Shown here in pieces: positions 32,647 to 40,626 of a DNA stretch of 64,000 bases. The notes under the pieces are model-generated. The model was not told the DNA's origin. It did not search any database and was given only the letters and a program-made list of their open reading frames with translations. A program made the translations under genes and the position numbers. Source of the stretch: Rhodoferax sp. GW822-FHT02A01 (GTDB lineage Bacteria; Pseudomonadota; Gammaproteobacteria; Burkholderiales; Burkholderiaceae_C); the NCBI RefSeq assembly GCF_038784515.1, contig NZ_CP152376.1, positions 62,001 through 126,000 on the forward strand. Reading direction: 5' to 3'. The first letter of the stretch is position 1; each line of letters starts with the position of its first letter.

Positions 32647-33432
32647 ATGCAGGACGAAGAGCTGCTGCGCTATTCGCGGCATATCCTGCTCGATGACATC
32701 GGTATCGAGGGTCAGGAGCGGATTCGTGCCGCACACGCATTGGTCATCGGTGCCGGTGGGCTGGGTTCCCCGGTTGCGATGTACCTGGCCTGCGCAGGAG
32801 TGGGCACTATCACGGTCACGGACGACGACACGGTGGACCTGACCAATCTGCAACGTCAAATTGCCCACCGGACCGAGTCGGTCGGAACGCCCAAGGTTGC
32901 GTCACTCAAGAACACCTTGCAAGCGCTCAATCCGCACACGCAGGTCAACGCAATGCAAACCCGAGTCGACGCCAAGGCGCTTGACGCACTGGTTCAGCAT
33001 GCCGACGTCGTACTGGACTGCTGTGACAACTTCAAGACGCGCCAAGCCGTCAACGCCGCATGTGTCCAACATCGCAAGCCGCTGGTTTCTGGAGCCGCCA
33101 TTCAATTCGATGGACAGATCAGCGTATATGACTCAGGTCAAGCAGATGCCCCTTGTTACGCCTGCATCTTTCCACCGGAAGCCACCTTCGAGGAAGTTCG
33201 ATGTTCCACCATGGGCGTGTTTGCTCCCTTGGTCGGAATCATTGGCTCCATGCAGGCTGCAGAGGCACTCAAATTGATCGTTGGAATCGGACGCAGCCTA
33301 CAGGGCCGCTTGCTGATGCTGGACGGGCGTGCCATGGAATGGAATGAAATCCGCATGCCGCGCAATCCGACTTGTCCGGTTTGTGGTACGAGCCCATCAA
33401 AGCAGGAACTGGCGGGGGAACACGCTGCATAA
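32647..33432 (+). CDS. moeB: HesA/MoeB/ThiF family protein (molybdopterin-synthase adenylyltransferase-like)
   Basis: E1-like enzyme that adenylates the C-terminal Gly-Gly of a ubiquitin-like sulfur carrier (MoaD or ThiS). The 261 residues show the nucleotide motif GAGGLGSPVA, DDTVDLTNLQRQ, the adenylation Asp in DCCDNFKTR, and two zinc CxxC pairs (CYAC, CPVC). No rhodanese domain is fused. MoeB and ThiF are hard to separate by sequence; no moaD or thiS is nearby. It starts 7 bases after the protease gene stop, so it is in the same operon. Confidence 0.9.
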   Translation: MQDEELLRYSRHILLDDIGIEGQERIRAAHALVIGAGGLGSPVAMYLACAGVGTITVTDDDTVDLTNLQRQIAHRTESVGTPKVASLKNTLQALNPHTQVNAMQTRVDAKALDALVQHADVVLDCCDNFKTRQAVNAACVQHRKPLVSGAAIQFDGQISVYDSGQADAPCYACIFPPEATFEEVRCSTMGVFAPLVGIIGSMQAAEALKLIVGIGRSLQGRLLMLDGRAMEWNEIRMPRNPTCPVCGTSPSKQELAGEHAA

Positions 33433-33490
33433 AGTTGTAACTGATACGGGTCTTGCTGTTAGACTTTGAGCTGAACTTTATTTCCCGACA

Positions 33491-34276
33491 GTGGCATCTT
33501 CCCCTCCCGCACCCCTTTTAGCGTTAGATCAATTGCGTCTCGATGACGCAAAAGCGCTTTTGGATCGGGACAGTGCGGTCGCCTTGCCCTCCCCTACCGC
33601 CTCACCCTTGGAATATCTTCAGGGAGTGATCGATGGTTTGTGCGAACTGTCGCTCAAGGACCCACTGACCGGATTGTCCAATCGGCGCCACTTCCGCTCG
33701 GTGCTGGACCGAACAACCGAGATGGTGGCACGCTCAGGTGATCCGGCGCTGCTATTGATGGTGGACATAGACCACTTCAAAAGCGTAAATGACACCCATG
33801 GTCACCAAGCTGGAGATCAGGTTCTACAGGCCGTGGCCATGGCGCTGGCCAAGTGCGTGCGCCCCATGGATACTTTGTCGCGCTACGGTGGTGAAGAATT
33901 TGCCGTGGTACTGCCGAATTGCCATACCTTCTTTGGTGGCACGGTCGCGGAGCGGATCCGCCAGACCATTCAGAACATGCCGATAGAACTGGCTTCCGGC
34001 CAGGTACTCAATATCACCGTCAGTATTGGAGGCGCATACGCCCCGGAATGGGTGCGCTCCACTGCAGCGCTTTGGACCGAGCGTGCCGACGTGCAGCTGT
34101 ACCGGGCCAAGCGGGAGGGACGCAATCGTGTGTTCCTGGATACCCAGCAGGAAATTTTTGTCAGTGCCGAAGAAAAAAATATGTTGTTTGGACATCTGTC
34201 GTTGGGTGACCCGGCGTGGATTGAAGCTGGAACGGGTGAAGTTTCAGCGAGTGGTACGGGGCAAAGGGTTAATTGA
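33491..34276 (+). CDS. GGDEF domain diguanylate cyclase
   Basis: A 261-residue cytosolic protein with a short N-terminal region (about 1-55) and a GGDEF domain at about 56-225. The active-site motif is GGEEF (in RYGGEEFAVVLP), with DPLTGLSNRR and DIDHFKSVNDTHGH, so c-di-GMP synthesis is expected. The usual RxxD inhibitory site is replaced: SLKDPLTG is present, but no RxxD lies just upstream of GGEEF. The start is GTG at 33491. The stop overlaps the ATG of the MinD-like gene by one base (TGATG), suggesting coupled production of the two proteins. Confidence 0.92.
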   Translation: MASSPPAPLLALDQLRLDDAKALLDRDSAVALPSPTASPLEYLQGVIDGLCELSLKDPLTGLSNRRHFRSVLDRTTEMVARSGDPALLLMVDIDHFKSVNDTHGHQAGDQVLQAVAMALAKCVRPMDTLSRYGGEEFAVVLPNCHTFFGGTVAERIRQTIQNMPIELASGQVLNITVSIGGAYAPEWVRSTAALWTERADVQLYRAKREGRNRVFLDTQQEIFVSAEEKNMLFGHLSLGDPAWIEAGTGEVSASGTGQRVN

Positions 34277-35109
34277 TGTCTGATGCTGTAATTCCGAGCG
34301 CTGAAGAAGGCGCTTTACCGGAGGTGCCCCTGACCCCATTGGGCAAGGTGGTGGCCGTGACCAGCGGCAAGGGCGGCGTGGGCAAGACTTTTGTTTCCGC
34401 CAACCTGGCTGCTGCATTGGCCAAACGCGGCTTGCGCGTGTTGGTGCTGGACGCCGACTTGGGACTGGCCAATCTGGATGTAGTGCTCAACCTGTACCCC
34501 AAGATTACGCTGCATGACGTGTTCACAGGCAAGGCCAAGATTGAAGAGGCCATCATCAAGGCGCCCGGCGGTTTCTCCGTGCTTCTGGCAGGCTCAGGCA
34601 TGGTGGAGTATTCGCGCCTGACTCCGGAAGTGCGTGGCGATTTCCTGAAGATCATGTCCAGCATGGTGCCGCACTACGATATCGTGCTGCTGGACACCGG
34701 TGCCGGTATCTCCGACGTAGTCCTGTTTGCCGTATCCCTGGCCTCCGAGGTGATTGTTGTTGCAACGCCCGAACCCACCTCACTTACGGACGCATACGCC
34801 ACCATCAAGGTATTGGTGGGACAGCAAAAGCGCCAGAACATCCGCATGGTGATCAACCAAACAGCTCGCTTGGGCGACGGCCGTGCCATCACCGTGCAAT
34901 TGCAGCAGGTGCTGGACCGCTTCGTTACGACCGAACCAGGGCGCCCCATCAAGCTGGTGCACATGGGTGATATCCCGGCGGATCCATCGGTGCGTCAGGC
35001 CGTCATGCGCAGGCAGTTGCTGATCCAGTCCGCCCCCGGTTGCGCCGCGTCGCTAGCCATTACGCAATTGGCCCAGAAGATTCAGGAAACGGTGATTCCT
35101 CGCATCTGA
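34276..35109 (+). CDS. MinD/ParA family ATPase (FlhG/FleN-like)
   Basis: A 277-residue deviant-Walker ATPase. The signature is TSGKGGVGKTFVSANLA with the extra lysine of the MinD/ParA class, then LDADLGLANLDVVL, the DTGAGI switch and NQTARLGDGR. The middle sequence (LHDVFTGKAKIEEAIIKAPGG) and absence of a clear C-terminal MinD membrane helix point to the FlhG/FleN/YlxH subgroup, which sets flagellar number and place. No flagellar genes adjoin it. The start overlaps the diguanylate cyclase stop, so a link between c-di-GMP production and polar placement is possible, as inference. Confidence 0.85.
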   Translation: MSDAVIPSAEEGALPEVPLTPLGKVVAVTSGKGGVGKTFVSANLAAALAKRGLRVLVLDADLGLANLDVVLNLYPKITLHDVFTGKAKIEEAIIKAPGGFSVLLAGSGMVEYSRLTPEVRGDFLKIMSSMVPHYDIVLLDTGAGISDVVLFAVSLASEVIVVATPEPTSLTDAYATIKVLVGQQKRQNIRMVINQTARLGDGRAITVQLQQVLDRFVTTEPGRPIKLVHMGDIPADPSVRQAVMRRQLLIQSAPGCAASLAITQLAQKIQETVIPRI

Positions 35110-35110
35110 A

Positions 35111-35140
35111 TGCCTGCCGCTGTGTGGCGGATTTCAGGCA
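35111..35140. terminator. imperfect hairpin between convergent genes
   Basis: TGCCTG at 35111-35116 pairs with CAGGCA at 35135-35140, and inside it CCGC (35117-35120) pairs with GCGG (35127-35130), leaving a 4-base bulge. It lies between the convergent MinD-like and DUF429 genes and overlaps the DUF429 stop. No T-run follows. Confidence 0.35.
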
Positions 35141-35961
35141 CTTAATATCCAGCCCTCCAATGGATCCAGGTCCGGCGGCAAGCCATACAACGGTTTTCCC
35201 TGGCTATGCTGGTGCTGCGCCCACGCCGCCTGCACCAGGCACAGCGTTGCATCCAGACTATCGCCACTGGCATCCGCAATCAGCGTATCGCGTTGGGCAT
35301 GGCTCAGCTTCAATCGCAGACCCAACCGCGTTTGCCCCAGCTCCAATGCGTTGATCAGGTCCTTGCGGGCAATCAGTCGCTCTGCTGTTTGCTTGGCGCG
35401 ATCGTCACTCTTGTAACTGCGGCTTCCGAGTATTTCGCGAGCCAGCAGGCCGGGGTAGGCCTCCAACGCCACACGTTCTTTCGCAGCACTCAGAGACTGC
35501 AGTCCCGGCAGATAAACTCCCGCGTCGAGCAACCGGGGCACGCCCGCGTGCAGCATGTAGGCGACCGGCGGATTCACCCATTTCATGGATGGACTGCTGA
35601 GTGCCGGCCTGTCGGTGGCACGGTGTGCGAACTTCCCGCCCACAGGTCGCGCATTGCAAAAGCCCGCAAACAGGTCGCGGATTTCGGCACGGCTCAGGCT
35701 TGCATAGTGGTGCATGCAGTCCTGCCATTCCAGAGGCCAGCCCAAGGTTTCAACCAGCTCACGCGGCAGACCGAAAGGCAGATCAAAGCCTCCCACCCAG
35801 GCGGGCTCGCGAACCAGCATGTCCGAAAAAGCCTGCAAGCTCGCCAGTTGCTCCAGTTCCACCAGTTGAACACGAGCGCCTTGCACCCTGCCCCACGCCA
35901 CCACAATGGGTTTTCGCGGGCTCGGACTACTGGAAAAATCGCACCCCAGTAACTGCACCAT
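35134..35961 (-). CDS. DUF429 domain-containing protein
   Basis: A 275-residue soluble protein. It opens with LLGCDFSSSPSPRKPIVVAWG, a DxSS motif typical of DUF429, and has GGFDLPFGLPRELVETLG and AYPGLLAREILG. The fold of this family resembles RNase H-like nucleases, with acidic residues in the first strand and in GFDLPFG, but no activity is established. Late residues DASGDSLDATLCLVQAAWA contain the conserved Asp-Asp region. It starts 6 bases before the DMT permease stop, so it is transcribed with the upstream minus-strand genes. Confidence 0.8.
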   Translation of the reverse strand: MVQLLGCDFSSSPSPRKPIVVAWGRVQGARVQLVELEQLASLQAFSDMLVREPAWVGGFDLPFGLPRELVETLGWPLEWQDCMHHYASLSRAEIRDLFAGFCNARPVGGKFAHRATDRPALSSPSMKWVNPPVAYMLHAGVPRLLDAGVYLPGLQSLSAAKERVALEAYPGLLAREILGSRSYKSDDRAKQTAERLIARKDLINALELGQTRLGLRLKLSHAQRDTLIADASGDSLDATLCLVQAAWAQHQHSQGKPLYGLPPDLDPLEGWILSA

Positions 35962-35967
35962 AGGGCG

Positions 35968-36849
35968 CTACCCCAGGGATAGGGCAACCACGCCCAAACC
36001 GATGCAGGCGGCCCCTGTCAGGCGTGCCAAACGATCCCCCTCGCCCAACAAATGGCCGCCCAGCAAGGCGGCAAACAGCATGGACACTTCCCTGGCCGGT
36101 GCCACATGGCTCATGGGCGCTATCTGCAGCGCGTACAGCACCATCACATAAGACACCGGACTGACGGCCCCTACGATCAGCGCATATTTCCACTGCTTCT
36201 GCCAATGCTGGCGCGTCTGCTGCCGGTCCCTCCATACGGTCGGCGCCAGCAGCACCGTCTGCGTGAAACTGGACATGTAGAACAGCAGCATGGGAGACAG
36301 CAGCAAGGCCTTGATGGAATAGCCATCCACCACGGTGTAGCTGGCTATGGTCAAGCCCGTGAGCAGCCCATAGACAATGCCTTTGCGGGTACGGGCGCGC
36401 TGCTCAGCGTCATGGGCGTTGCGCCAGATACCGGGGCCACCCGCAATCAGAAAGACACCCAGTCCCACCACGGCAATGCCGGACAGCCCCAGAACAGAAA
36501 CCTTTTCACCAAACAGCGCTATGGCTACCAAAGAGGAAACCATGGGCCCGGAACCGCGCGCCAATGGGTAGACAACCGTCAGGTCCGCCTTGCGATAGCC
36601 GCGCAACAGTACGACAAAATAGGCCACGTGGATCAGTCCGCTGGCAACAGCTCCCATCCACGCCGCTAGTCCCCAAGCAGGCAATTGTTGCCAGCCCAGA
36701 AACGCGCCCACGGGCAACCAGATCACCACGGTTACTGCGGAGATGAAGAAAGCAAAGCGGACGTCGCCATTGGCCTTCTTGGCGGCGATATTCCAGAACG
36801 CGTGAACCAGCCCTGCCAGGACGACCAGAACCAGGGCGGAAAAAGGCAT
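35968..36849 (-). CDS. DMT superfamily (EamA) transporter
   Basis: A 293-residue inner membrane protein with about ten hydrophobic helices arranged as two EamA repeats. Repeat one starts LVVLAGLVHAFWNIAAKKA, and the family motif VYPLARGSGPMVSSLVAI ends it. Repeat two begins at YGLLTGLTIASYTVVDGYS and closes with GHLLGEGDRLARLTGAACIG. Such permeases export or import small metabolites; the substrate cannot be read from sequence. It lies 8 bases after the BLUF gene and 6 before the DUF429 gene. Confidence 0.88.
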   Translation of the reverse strand: MPFSALVLVVLAGLVHAFWNIAAKKANGDVRFAFFISAVTVVIWLPVGAFLGWQQLPAWGLAAWMGAVASGLIHVAYFVVLLRGYRKADLTVVYPLARGSGPMVSSLVAIALFGEKVSVLGLSGIAVVGLGVFLIAGGPGIWRNAHDAEQRARTRKGIVYGLLTGLTIASYTVVDGYSIKALLLSPMLLFYMSSFTQTVLLAPTVWRDRQQTRQHWQKQWKYALIVGAVSPVSYVMVLYALQIAPMSHVAPAREVSMLFAALLGGHLLGEGDRLARLTGAACIGLGVVALSLG

Positions 36850-36857
36850 CTACGGGT

Positions 36858-37280
36858 TCAGGCCCGGCCCATGATGGAAGCAGTAGCCATCAGTTCTTCC
36901 AGCAAGGCCAGAGATACGGAGCCCGAAACGGAATACGGGTCGAGTTCAGGCTTCTCTGCGTACTTGAGCAGGATGCTGGCATTGACCTTGGCCATGTTGA
37001 CCTGCCCCATGGTCCAGCCGCCAAAACGGCGCTCATTGATTTCCTCGTAGTGCAGCAGCACCACGTCCTTGTGGCGAGGGTCTTTCTGGATGTGTCCGTA
37101 AAGGTCATTGACCGCCATGCGTCCGCCTTCGATGGCCTGCAAGAAGATGCCGCCGCCGTAACACAGGATCCCGGTGATTCCGCTGATGGGATTGAACTGG
37201 CGGCAATGCGCCAGGATTTCCTCTACTGCGCTGCAAGCAGGGTCAGTAGCACGACTGGCATACAACAAGCGGACCAACAT
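36858..37280 (-). CDS. BLUF domain blue-light sensor
   Basis: A 140-residue single-domain flavin photoreceptor. The residues known from AppA are all in place: Tyr7 (LLYAS), Asn30 (FNPISGITGIL), Gln48 (IFLQAIEG) and Trp89 (GGWTMG). The 18- and 41-residue spacings equal those of AppA Asn45-Gln63-Trp104. It should bind FAD and switch on blue light. There is no output domain, so it must signal through a partner. The C-terminal ~40 residues (SVSLALLEELMATAS) may form the capping helices used for that contact. The start codon is 3 bases past the folE stop, so the two genes are co-translated. The link to folate or light defence is inference. Confidence 0.92.
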   Translation of the reverse strand: MLVRLLYASRATDPACSAVEEILAHCRQFNPISGITGILCYGGGIFLQAIEGGRMAVNDLYGHIQKDPRHKDVVLLHYEEINERRFGGWTMGQVNMAKVNASILLKYAEKPELDPYSVSGSVSLALLEELMATASIMGRA

Positions 37281-37283
37281 GGT

Positions 37284-38009
37284 TCAGCCTTTCCGAGGGA
37301 TCAGGGACAGGAATTCACGACGCAGATTAGGGTCTTTGAGGAACACTCCGCGCATCACGGAGTTGATCATCTTGCTATCCATATCCTTCACCCCGCGCCA
37401 GGCCATGCAGTAGTGGCTGGCTTCCATGACAATCGCGAGACCATCGGGTTGGGTTTTTTGCTGGATCAGGTCGGCCAGTTGCACGACCGCTTCTTCCTGG
37501 ATCTGTGGACGGCCCATGATCCATTCGGCCAAACGCGCGTACTTGGACAGTCCAATGACATTGGTGTGCTCGTTGGGCATGACGCCAATCCAGATCTTGC
37601 CGATCACAGGACAGAAATGGTGACTGCAAGCGCTGCGCACCGTGATGGGCCCAACAATCATCAGCTCATTGAGGTGTTCCGCATTGGGGAACTCGGTAAT
37701 CGTGGGCGCCTCCACGTAACGGCCACGGAACACTTCGTTCACGTACATCTTGGCCACGCGGCGCGCGGTGTTGTCGGTGTTGTGGTCTGACTCGGTATCG
37801 ATGACCAGGCTGCTGAGCACACCCTTCATCTTCTCTTCCACTTCGTCCAGCAGAAGCGCCAGCTCACCCGGCTCTACGAACGCAGCAATATTGTCATTGG
37901 CATTGAAGCGCTTGCGCGCGGCCAGAATGCGCTCGCGGATCTTGACGGAAACCGGGATCCCCTCTTCGGCATCAGTTGGGTTCATGCTGCTCTGCATTTT
38001 CATTAACAT
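37284..38009 (-). CDS. folE: GTP cyclohydrolase I
   Basis: Converts GTP to 7,8-dihydroneopterin triphosphate, the first step of folate synthesis. The 241 residues include DHNTDNTARRVAKMYVNEVF, the zinc/catalytic motif RSACSHHFCPVIGK and the late Cys in MEASHYCMAWRG, with the C-terminal MRGVF segment. Several in-frame ATGs lie at the start (38009, 38003, 37997, 37985); AGAG before 37985 makes a shorter form possible, and no good Shine-Dalgarno precedes the first. NudB, the next enzyme of the pathway, is encoded 2 kb upstream on the same strand. The upstream spacer holds a set of short repeats. Confidence 0.93.
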   Translation of the reverse strand: MLMKMQSSMNPTDAEEGIPVSVKIRERILAARKRFNANDNIAAFVEPGELALLLDEVEEKMKGVLSSLVIDTESDHNTDNTARRVAKMYVNEVFRGRYVEAPTITEFPNAEHLNELMIVGPITVRSACSHHFCPVIGKIWIGVMPNEHTNVIGLSKYARLAEWIMGRPQIQEEAVVQLADLIQQKTQPDGLAIVMEASHYCMAWRGVKDMDSKMINSVMRGVFLKDPNLRREFLSLIPRKG

Positions 38010-38027
38010 GGAATGATGTTACCAGTC

Positions 38028-38088
38028 TTTGCGCCATAGGGTTATAGGCCATTTGCGCCTATGGATATTGGATGCTGCGCTATCAATT
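38028..38088. repeat. short repeats upstream of folE
   Basis: TTTGCGCC occurs twice (38028-38035 and 38052-38059). CCATAGG (38034-38040) is the reverse complement of CCTATGG (38058-38064), spaced 17 bases apart. GCGCTATCAATT at 38077-38088 recurs in inverted form at 58100-58111. Together they fill the spacer between clsB and folE and may be an operator for folE or copies of a family of short intergenic repeats. Confidence 0.5.
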
Positions 38089-39302
38089 TAGTAGTCTTTG
38101 CCGCTCAGGAACAGGGTCAGGCGCATCACGGTGTAGGCCGCGCGGTCCTTCAGTCGCTGCCACAGTGGCCGGTGCTCAAACCGGGCTTTGTCCAATTGGG
38201 AGCTATGGCGTTGAATCGCATCGTTCAGGTGCCCACGCAGGTTTTGCGCGAATGCCGCATCGGAAACCACCACATTGGCTTCCCTGGCCAACAGCAGACT
38301 CAAAGGGTCCAGATTCGACGAACCCACTGTCGCCCATTTGCCATCGATGACAGCAACCTTGGCGTGCAGAAAGCCGGCCTGGTATTCATGGATTTCCACT
38401 CCCGCGTCCAGCATGGCGCCGTAGAACGGCTTGGCGGCGTGGAATTGCATGAAGAATTCATAGCGCCCCTGCAGCAGCAACCGCACTTGCACGCCGCGCT
38501 GCACGGCGTGCACCAGGGCTCGGCGCAATTTGACGCCGGGCATGAAGTAGGCGTTGGCAATCAGGACTTCTGATTTGGCGTGGGCAATGGCCTGTCGGTA
38601 GGCACGCTCAATGCGTCTGCGGTTGCGCACGTTATCGCGCAGCAGAAGTCCGGCATGCACATCGCCATCCCCTTTGTCTTGGGCACGTGCGAGCCCGTCC
38701 GCCCCCGGCCTGCCGCCCATGTGTTCGAACTCGCGCCGCGCATCGCCGAACTGACCGCGCTCAATTTGCCGCGTGACCTGCAGACGGCTCCAAAACTGCT
38801 CCATGACAGCATGAACCTGCTTCACCAGAGGACCGCGGACCTGGACCGCAAAATCGAATCGCGGCGTGGGCTGGCGACCATGGTTGAGTTCGAAGAAGTC
38901 ATCCAGCACATTGATGCCACCACAGAAGGCCAATGCACAATCCACCACGCACAGCTTGCGGTGCAGGCGCCTCCAGCGACCGGGGATCAGCATGCCGAAG
39001 TTTCCCAACGGCGAGAACTGTTGCCAGCGCACACCGCTGGCGTTCAGGCGCTCCTGCCAGGTCTTCGGTATCTGGGGTGTGCCGATGCCATCCATCACCA
39101 GATACACCGCCACTCCACGTCGCGCAGCCCGCTCCAGGGCACCCAGGACGGACTCTCCTGCATCGTCTTCGTGAAAGATGTAGGTCTCAAAGCGCACTTC
39201 CTGTAGCGCCGCCTCTATCGCTTCGATCAGCGCCGGGAAGAACTGCTGCCCGCTTACCAGCAACTGCACGGAATGCCCGCCATGAAGAGGATGCGTGCTC
39301 AC
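38088..39302 (-). CDS. clsB: cardiolipin synthase ClsB-like phospholipase D
   Basis: A 404-residue phospholipase D superfamily enzyme with two HKD motifs: LHRKLCVVD in the first half and LHAKVAVIDG in the second. FETYIFHEDDAGESVL near the start and SSNLDPLSLLLAREANVV near the end are typical of the ClsB (YbhO) branch, which makes cardiolipin from phosphatidylglycerol and phosphatidylethanolamine. The start overlaps the EEP gene stop by 4 bases (ATGA). In E. coli ybhP and ybhO (clsB) are also adjacent, which supports the call. Confidence 0.9.
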   Translation of the reverse strand: MSTHPLHGGHSVQLLVSGQQFFPALIEAIEAALQEVRFETYIFHEDDAGESVLGALERAARRGVAVYLVMDGIGTPQIPKTWQERLNASGVRWQQFSPLGNFGMLIPGRWRRLHRKLCVVDCALAFCGGINVLDDFFELNHGRQPTPRFDFAVQVRGPLVKQVHAVMEQFWSRLQVTRQIERGQFGDARREFEHMGGRPGADGLARAQDKGDGDVHAGLLLRDNVRNRRRIERAYRQAIAHAKSEVLIANAYFMPGVKLRRALVHAVQRGVQVRLLLQGRYEFFMQFHAAKPFYGAMLDAGVEIHEYQAGFLHAKVAVIDGKWATVGSSNLDPLSLLLAREANVVVSDAAFAQNLRGHLNDAIQRHSSQLDKARFEHRPLWQRLKDRAAYTVMRLTLFLSGKDY

Positions 39303-40042
39303 CCGTGCTGGTCCATCAACTCAAACTCTGCGATCAAAGGAAGGTGATCCGACATGCGCCACCAGATACGGCCACGCGGAACATGGTGGGACAGCGGCGT
39401 CATGCCACGCACGAACACGTGGTCGAATTGCACGATGGGCAGTCGTGCCGGAAACGTGGACGTTTGCGGCAAGCCACCAGCGTGGAGCCCCACGGTTGCC
39501 ATGGGCCTGGTCAATATGGCCCCCCAGTCGTTGAAGTCACCGGCGACGATGACCGGATCGTGCTGAGGGATGTCGCGAGCGATATAGCGGGCCAGTTGTG
39601 CCATCTGGCGCACGCGGCTACCGCGTATCAGCCCGAGATGCACCACCACCACATGGATGTGATGACCGTCCACTTCCACTTCGGCATGCAGCAGTCCGCG
39701 TTGTTCGAACCGATGGTCTGACATGTCCTCGTGCTGGTGCCCCAGGACCGGCCAGCGCGACAGCATGGCATTGCCATGCTCTCCGTGCCGGGTAACGGCA
39801 TTGGTGCGGTAGACGGCATGGTATCCCTCGGGTGCCAGGTAGTCTGCCTGGGGTTGTTGTGGCCAGTGCTCGAAATAGGTGGCACCCCGGTTATGGATCT
39901 TGCGCACCTCCTGCAGGCAAACGATGTCTGCGTCGAACTGCTCCACCGCCAATCCCAGGTTGTGGATTTCCAGACGGCGGTTGGGGCCAAGCCCCTGAAC
40001 GCCCTTGTGGATGTTGTAGGTGGCAACCCGGATACGTGTCAT
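39299..40042 (-). CDS. endonuclease/exonuclease/phosphatase family protein (YbhP-like)
   Basis: A 247-residue metal-dependent hydrolase of the EEP fold. It shows RVATYNIHKGVQG, the Glu in LQEVRKI, VVVVHLGL, the GDFNDWG motif and the terminal SDHLPLIAEF. These are the conserved metal-binding and catalytic positions. It corresponds to YbhP, encoded beside clsB in E. coli; its substrate is unknown, possibly a phosphodiester of lipid origin given the neighbour. It overlaps nudB by 4 bases at its start and clsB by 4 at its end. Confidence 0.88.
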   Translation of the reverse strand: MTRIRVATYNIHKGVQGLGPNRRLEIHNLGLAVEQFDADIVCLQEVRKIHNRGATYFEHWPQQPQADYLAPEGYHAVYRTNAVTRHGEHGNAMLSRWPVLGHQHEDMSDHRFEQRGLLHAEVEVDGHHIHVVVVHLGLIRGSRVRQMAQLARYIARDIPQHDPVIVAGDFNDWGAILTRPMATVGLHAGGLPQTSTFPARLPIVQFDHVFVRGMTPLSHHVPRGRIWWRMSDHLPLIAEFELMDQHG

Positions 40043-40545
40043 GGCTCAGCCCTTGGTATACGGTTGGGTGTCAGTAGCGGGACCGCAAAGCGCGGCAGCG
40101 TCAGAATCGCCTCGGCATTGGATGGCGAAAAACACAAGGAGGCGGCTTCCTGATAAGGCAACCACTGGTAATCCGTATGCTCTCGCGGGCTCAGTCGCAC
40201 AGGTGTTCCAGCCGGGACGCGCAGGCCAAACACCCGTTCGGTGTTGTGCACGGTGCCTGGAGCGTAGCGGTGCAACCAGCGGGGGTAAATGCTGTACACA
40301 TTCTCCAGCCCCCAGTCCTGCAAACCCGCGTACAGGGTTGTACCTTGCGAGCAGTCTATGCCAGTTTCCTCGCCCACTTCACGGATGGCTGTGGCCTCAT
40401 AGCTGTGCTCGGGCGCATCTTTGGAACCGGTGACGGACTGCCAGAAATCTTCCGGCGTATCCGCGCGACGTATCAACAACACGTCCAACTGCGGCGTGTA
40501 GATCACCACCAGAACCGACTGCGCAATCTTGAATGTTGGGGCCAT
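40039..40545 (-). CDS. nudB: dihydroneopterin triphosphate diphosphatase
   Basis: Nudix hydrolase of 168 residues that removes pyrophosphate from 7,8-dihydroneopterin triphosphate in folate synthesis. The Nudix box ends REVGEETGI after GSKDAPEHSYEA, and FKIAQSVLVVIYTP is the usual NudB start. The ATG at 40545 has no Shine-Dalgarno: the bases immediately before it are the T-run of the aspS terminator. NudB could therefore be made mainly from a start inside the terminator region or from readthrough. It shares 4 bases with the YbhP-like gene. folE, its pathway partner, is 2 kb away on the same strand. Confidence 0.88.
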   Translation of the reverse strand: MAPTFKIAQSVLVVIYTPQLDVLLIRRADTPEDFWQSVTGSKDAPEHSYEATAIREVGEETGIDCSQGTTLYAGLQDWGLENVYSIYPRWLHRYAPGTVHNTERVFGLRVPAGTPVRLSPREHTDYQWLPYQEAASLCFSPSNAEAILTLPRFAVPLLTPNRIPRAEP

Positions 40546-40573
40546 AAAAAAGGGCGCTGGATAAGCGCCCTTT
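40546..40573 (-). terminator. intrinsic terminator of aspS, abutting the nudB start codon
   Basis: A 10-bp perfect stem (40549-40558 with 40564-40573, core GGGCGC/GCGCCC) and a 5-base loop are followed on the minus strand by six T. It lies 54 bases past the aspS stop and its T-run touches the nudB ATG at 40545. Confidence 0.85.
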
Positions 40574-40626
40574 CATTGTGCACTAGTGCATGTCGCCAAA
40601 CAGAAGCTCAGCTAGACGCCACCGGC

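Noticed and set aside
40579..40590. 12-bp palindrome TGCACTAGTGCA near the aspS terminator
   Set aside because: Single occurrence without a second half-site or nearby promoter; could be chance.
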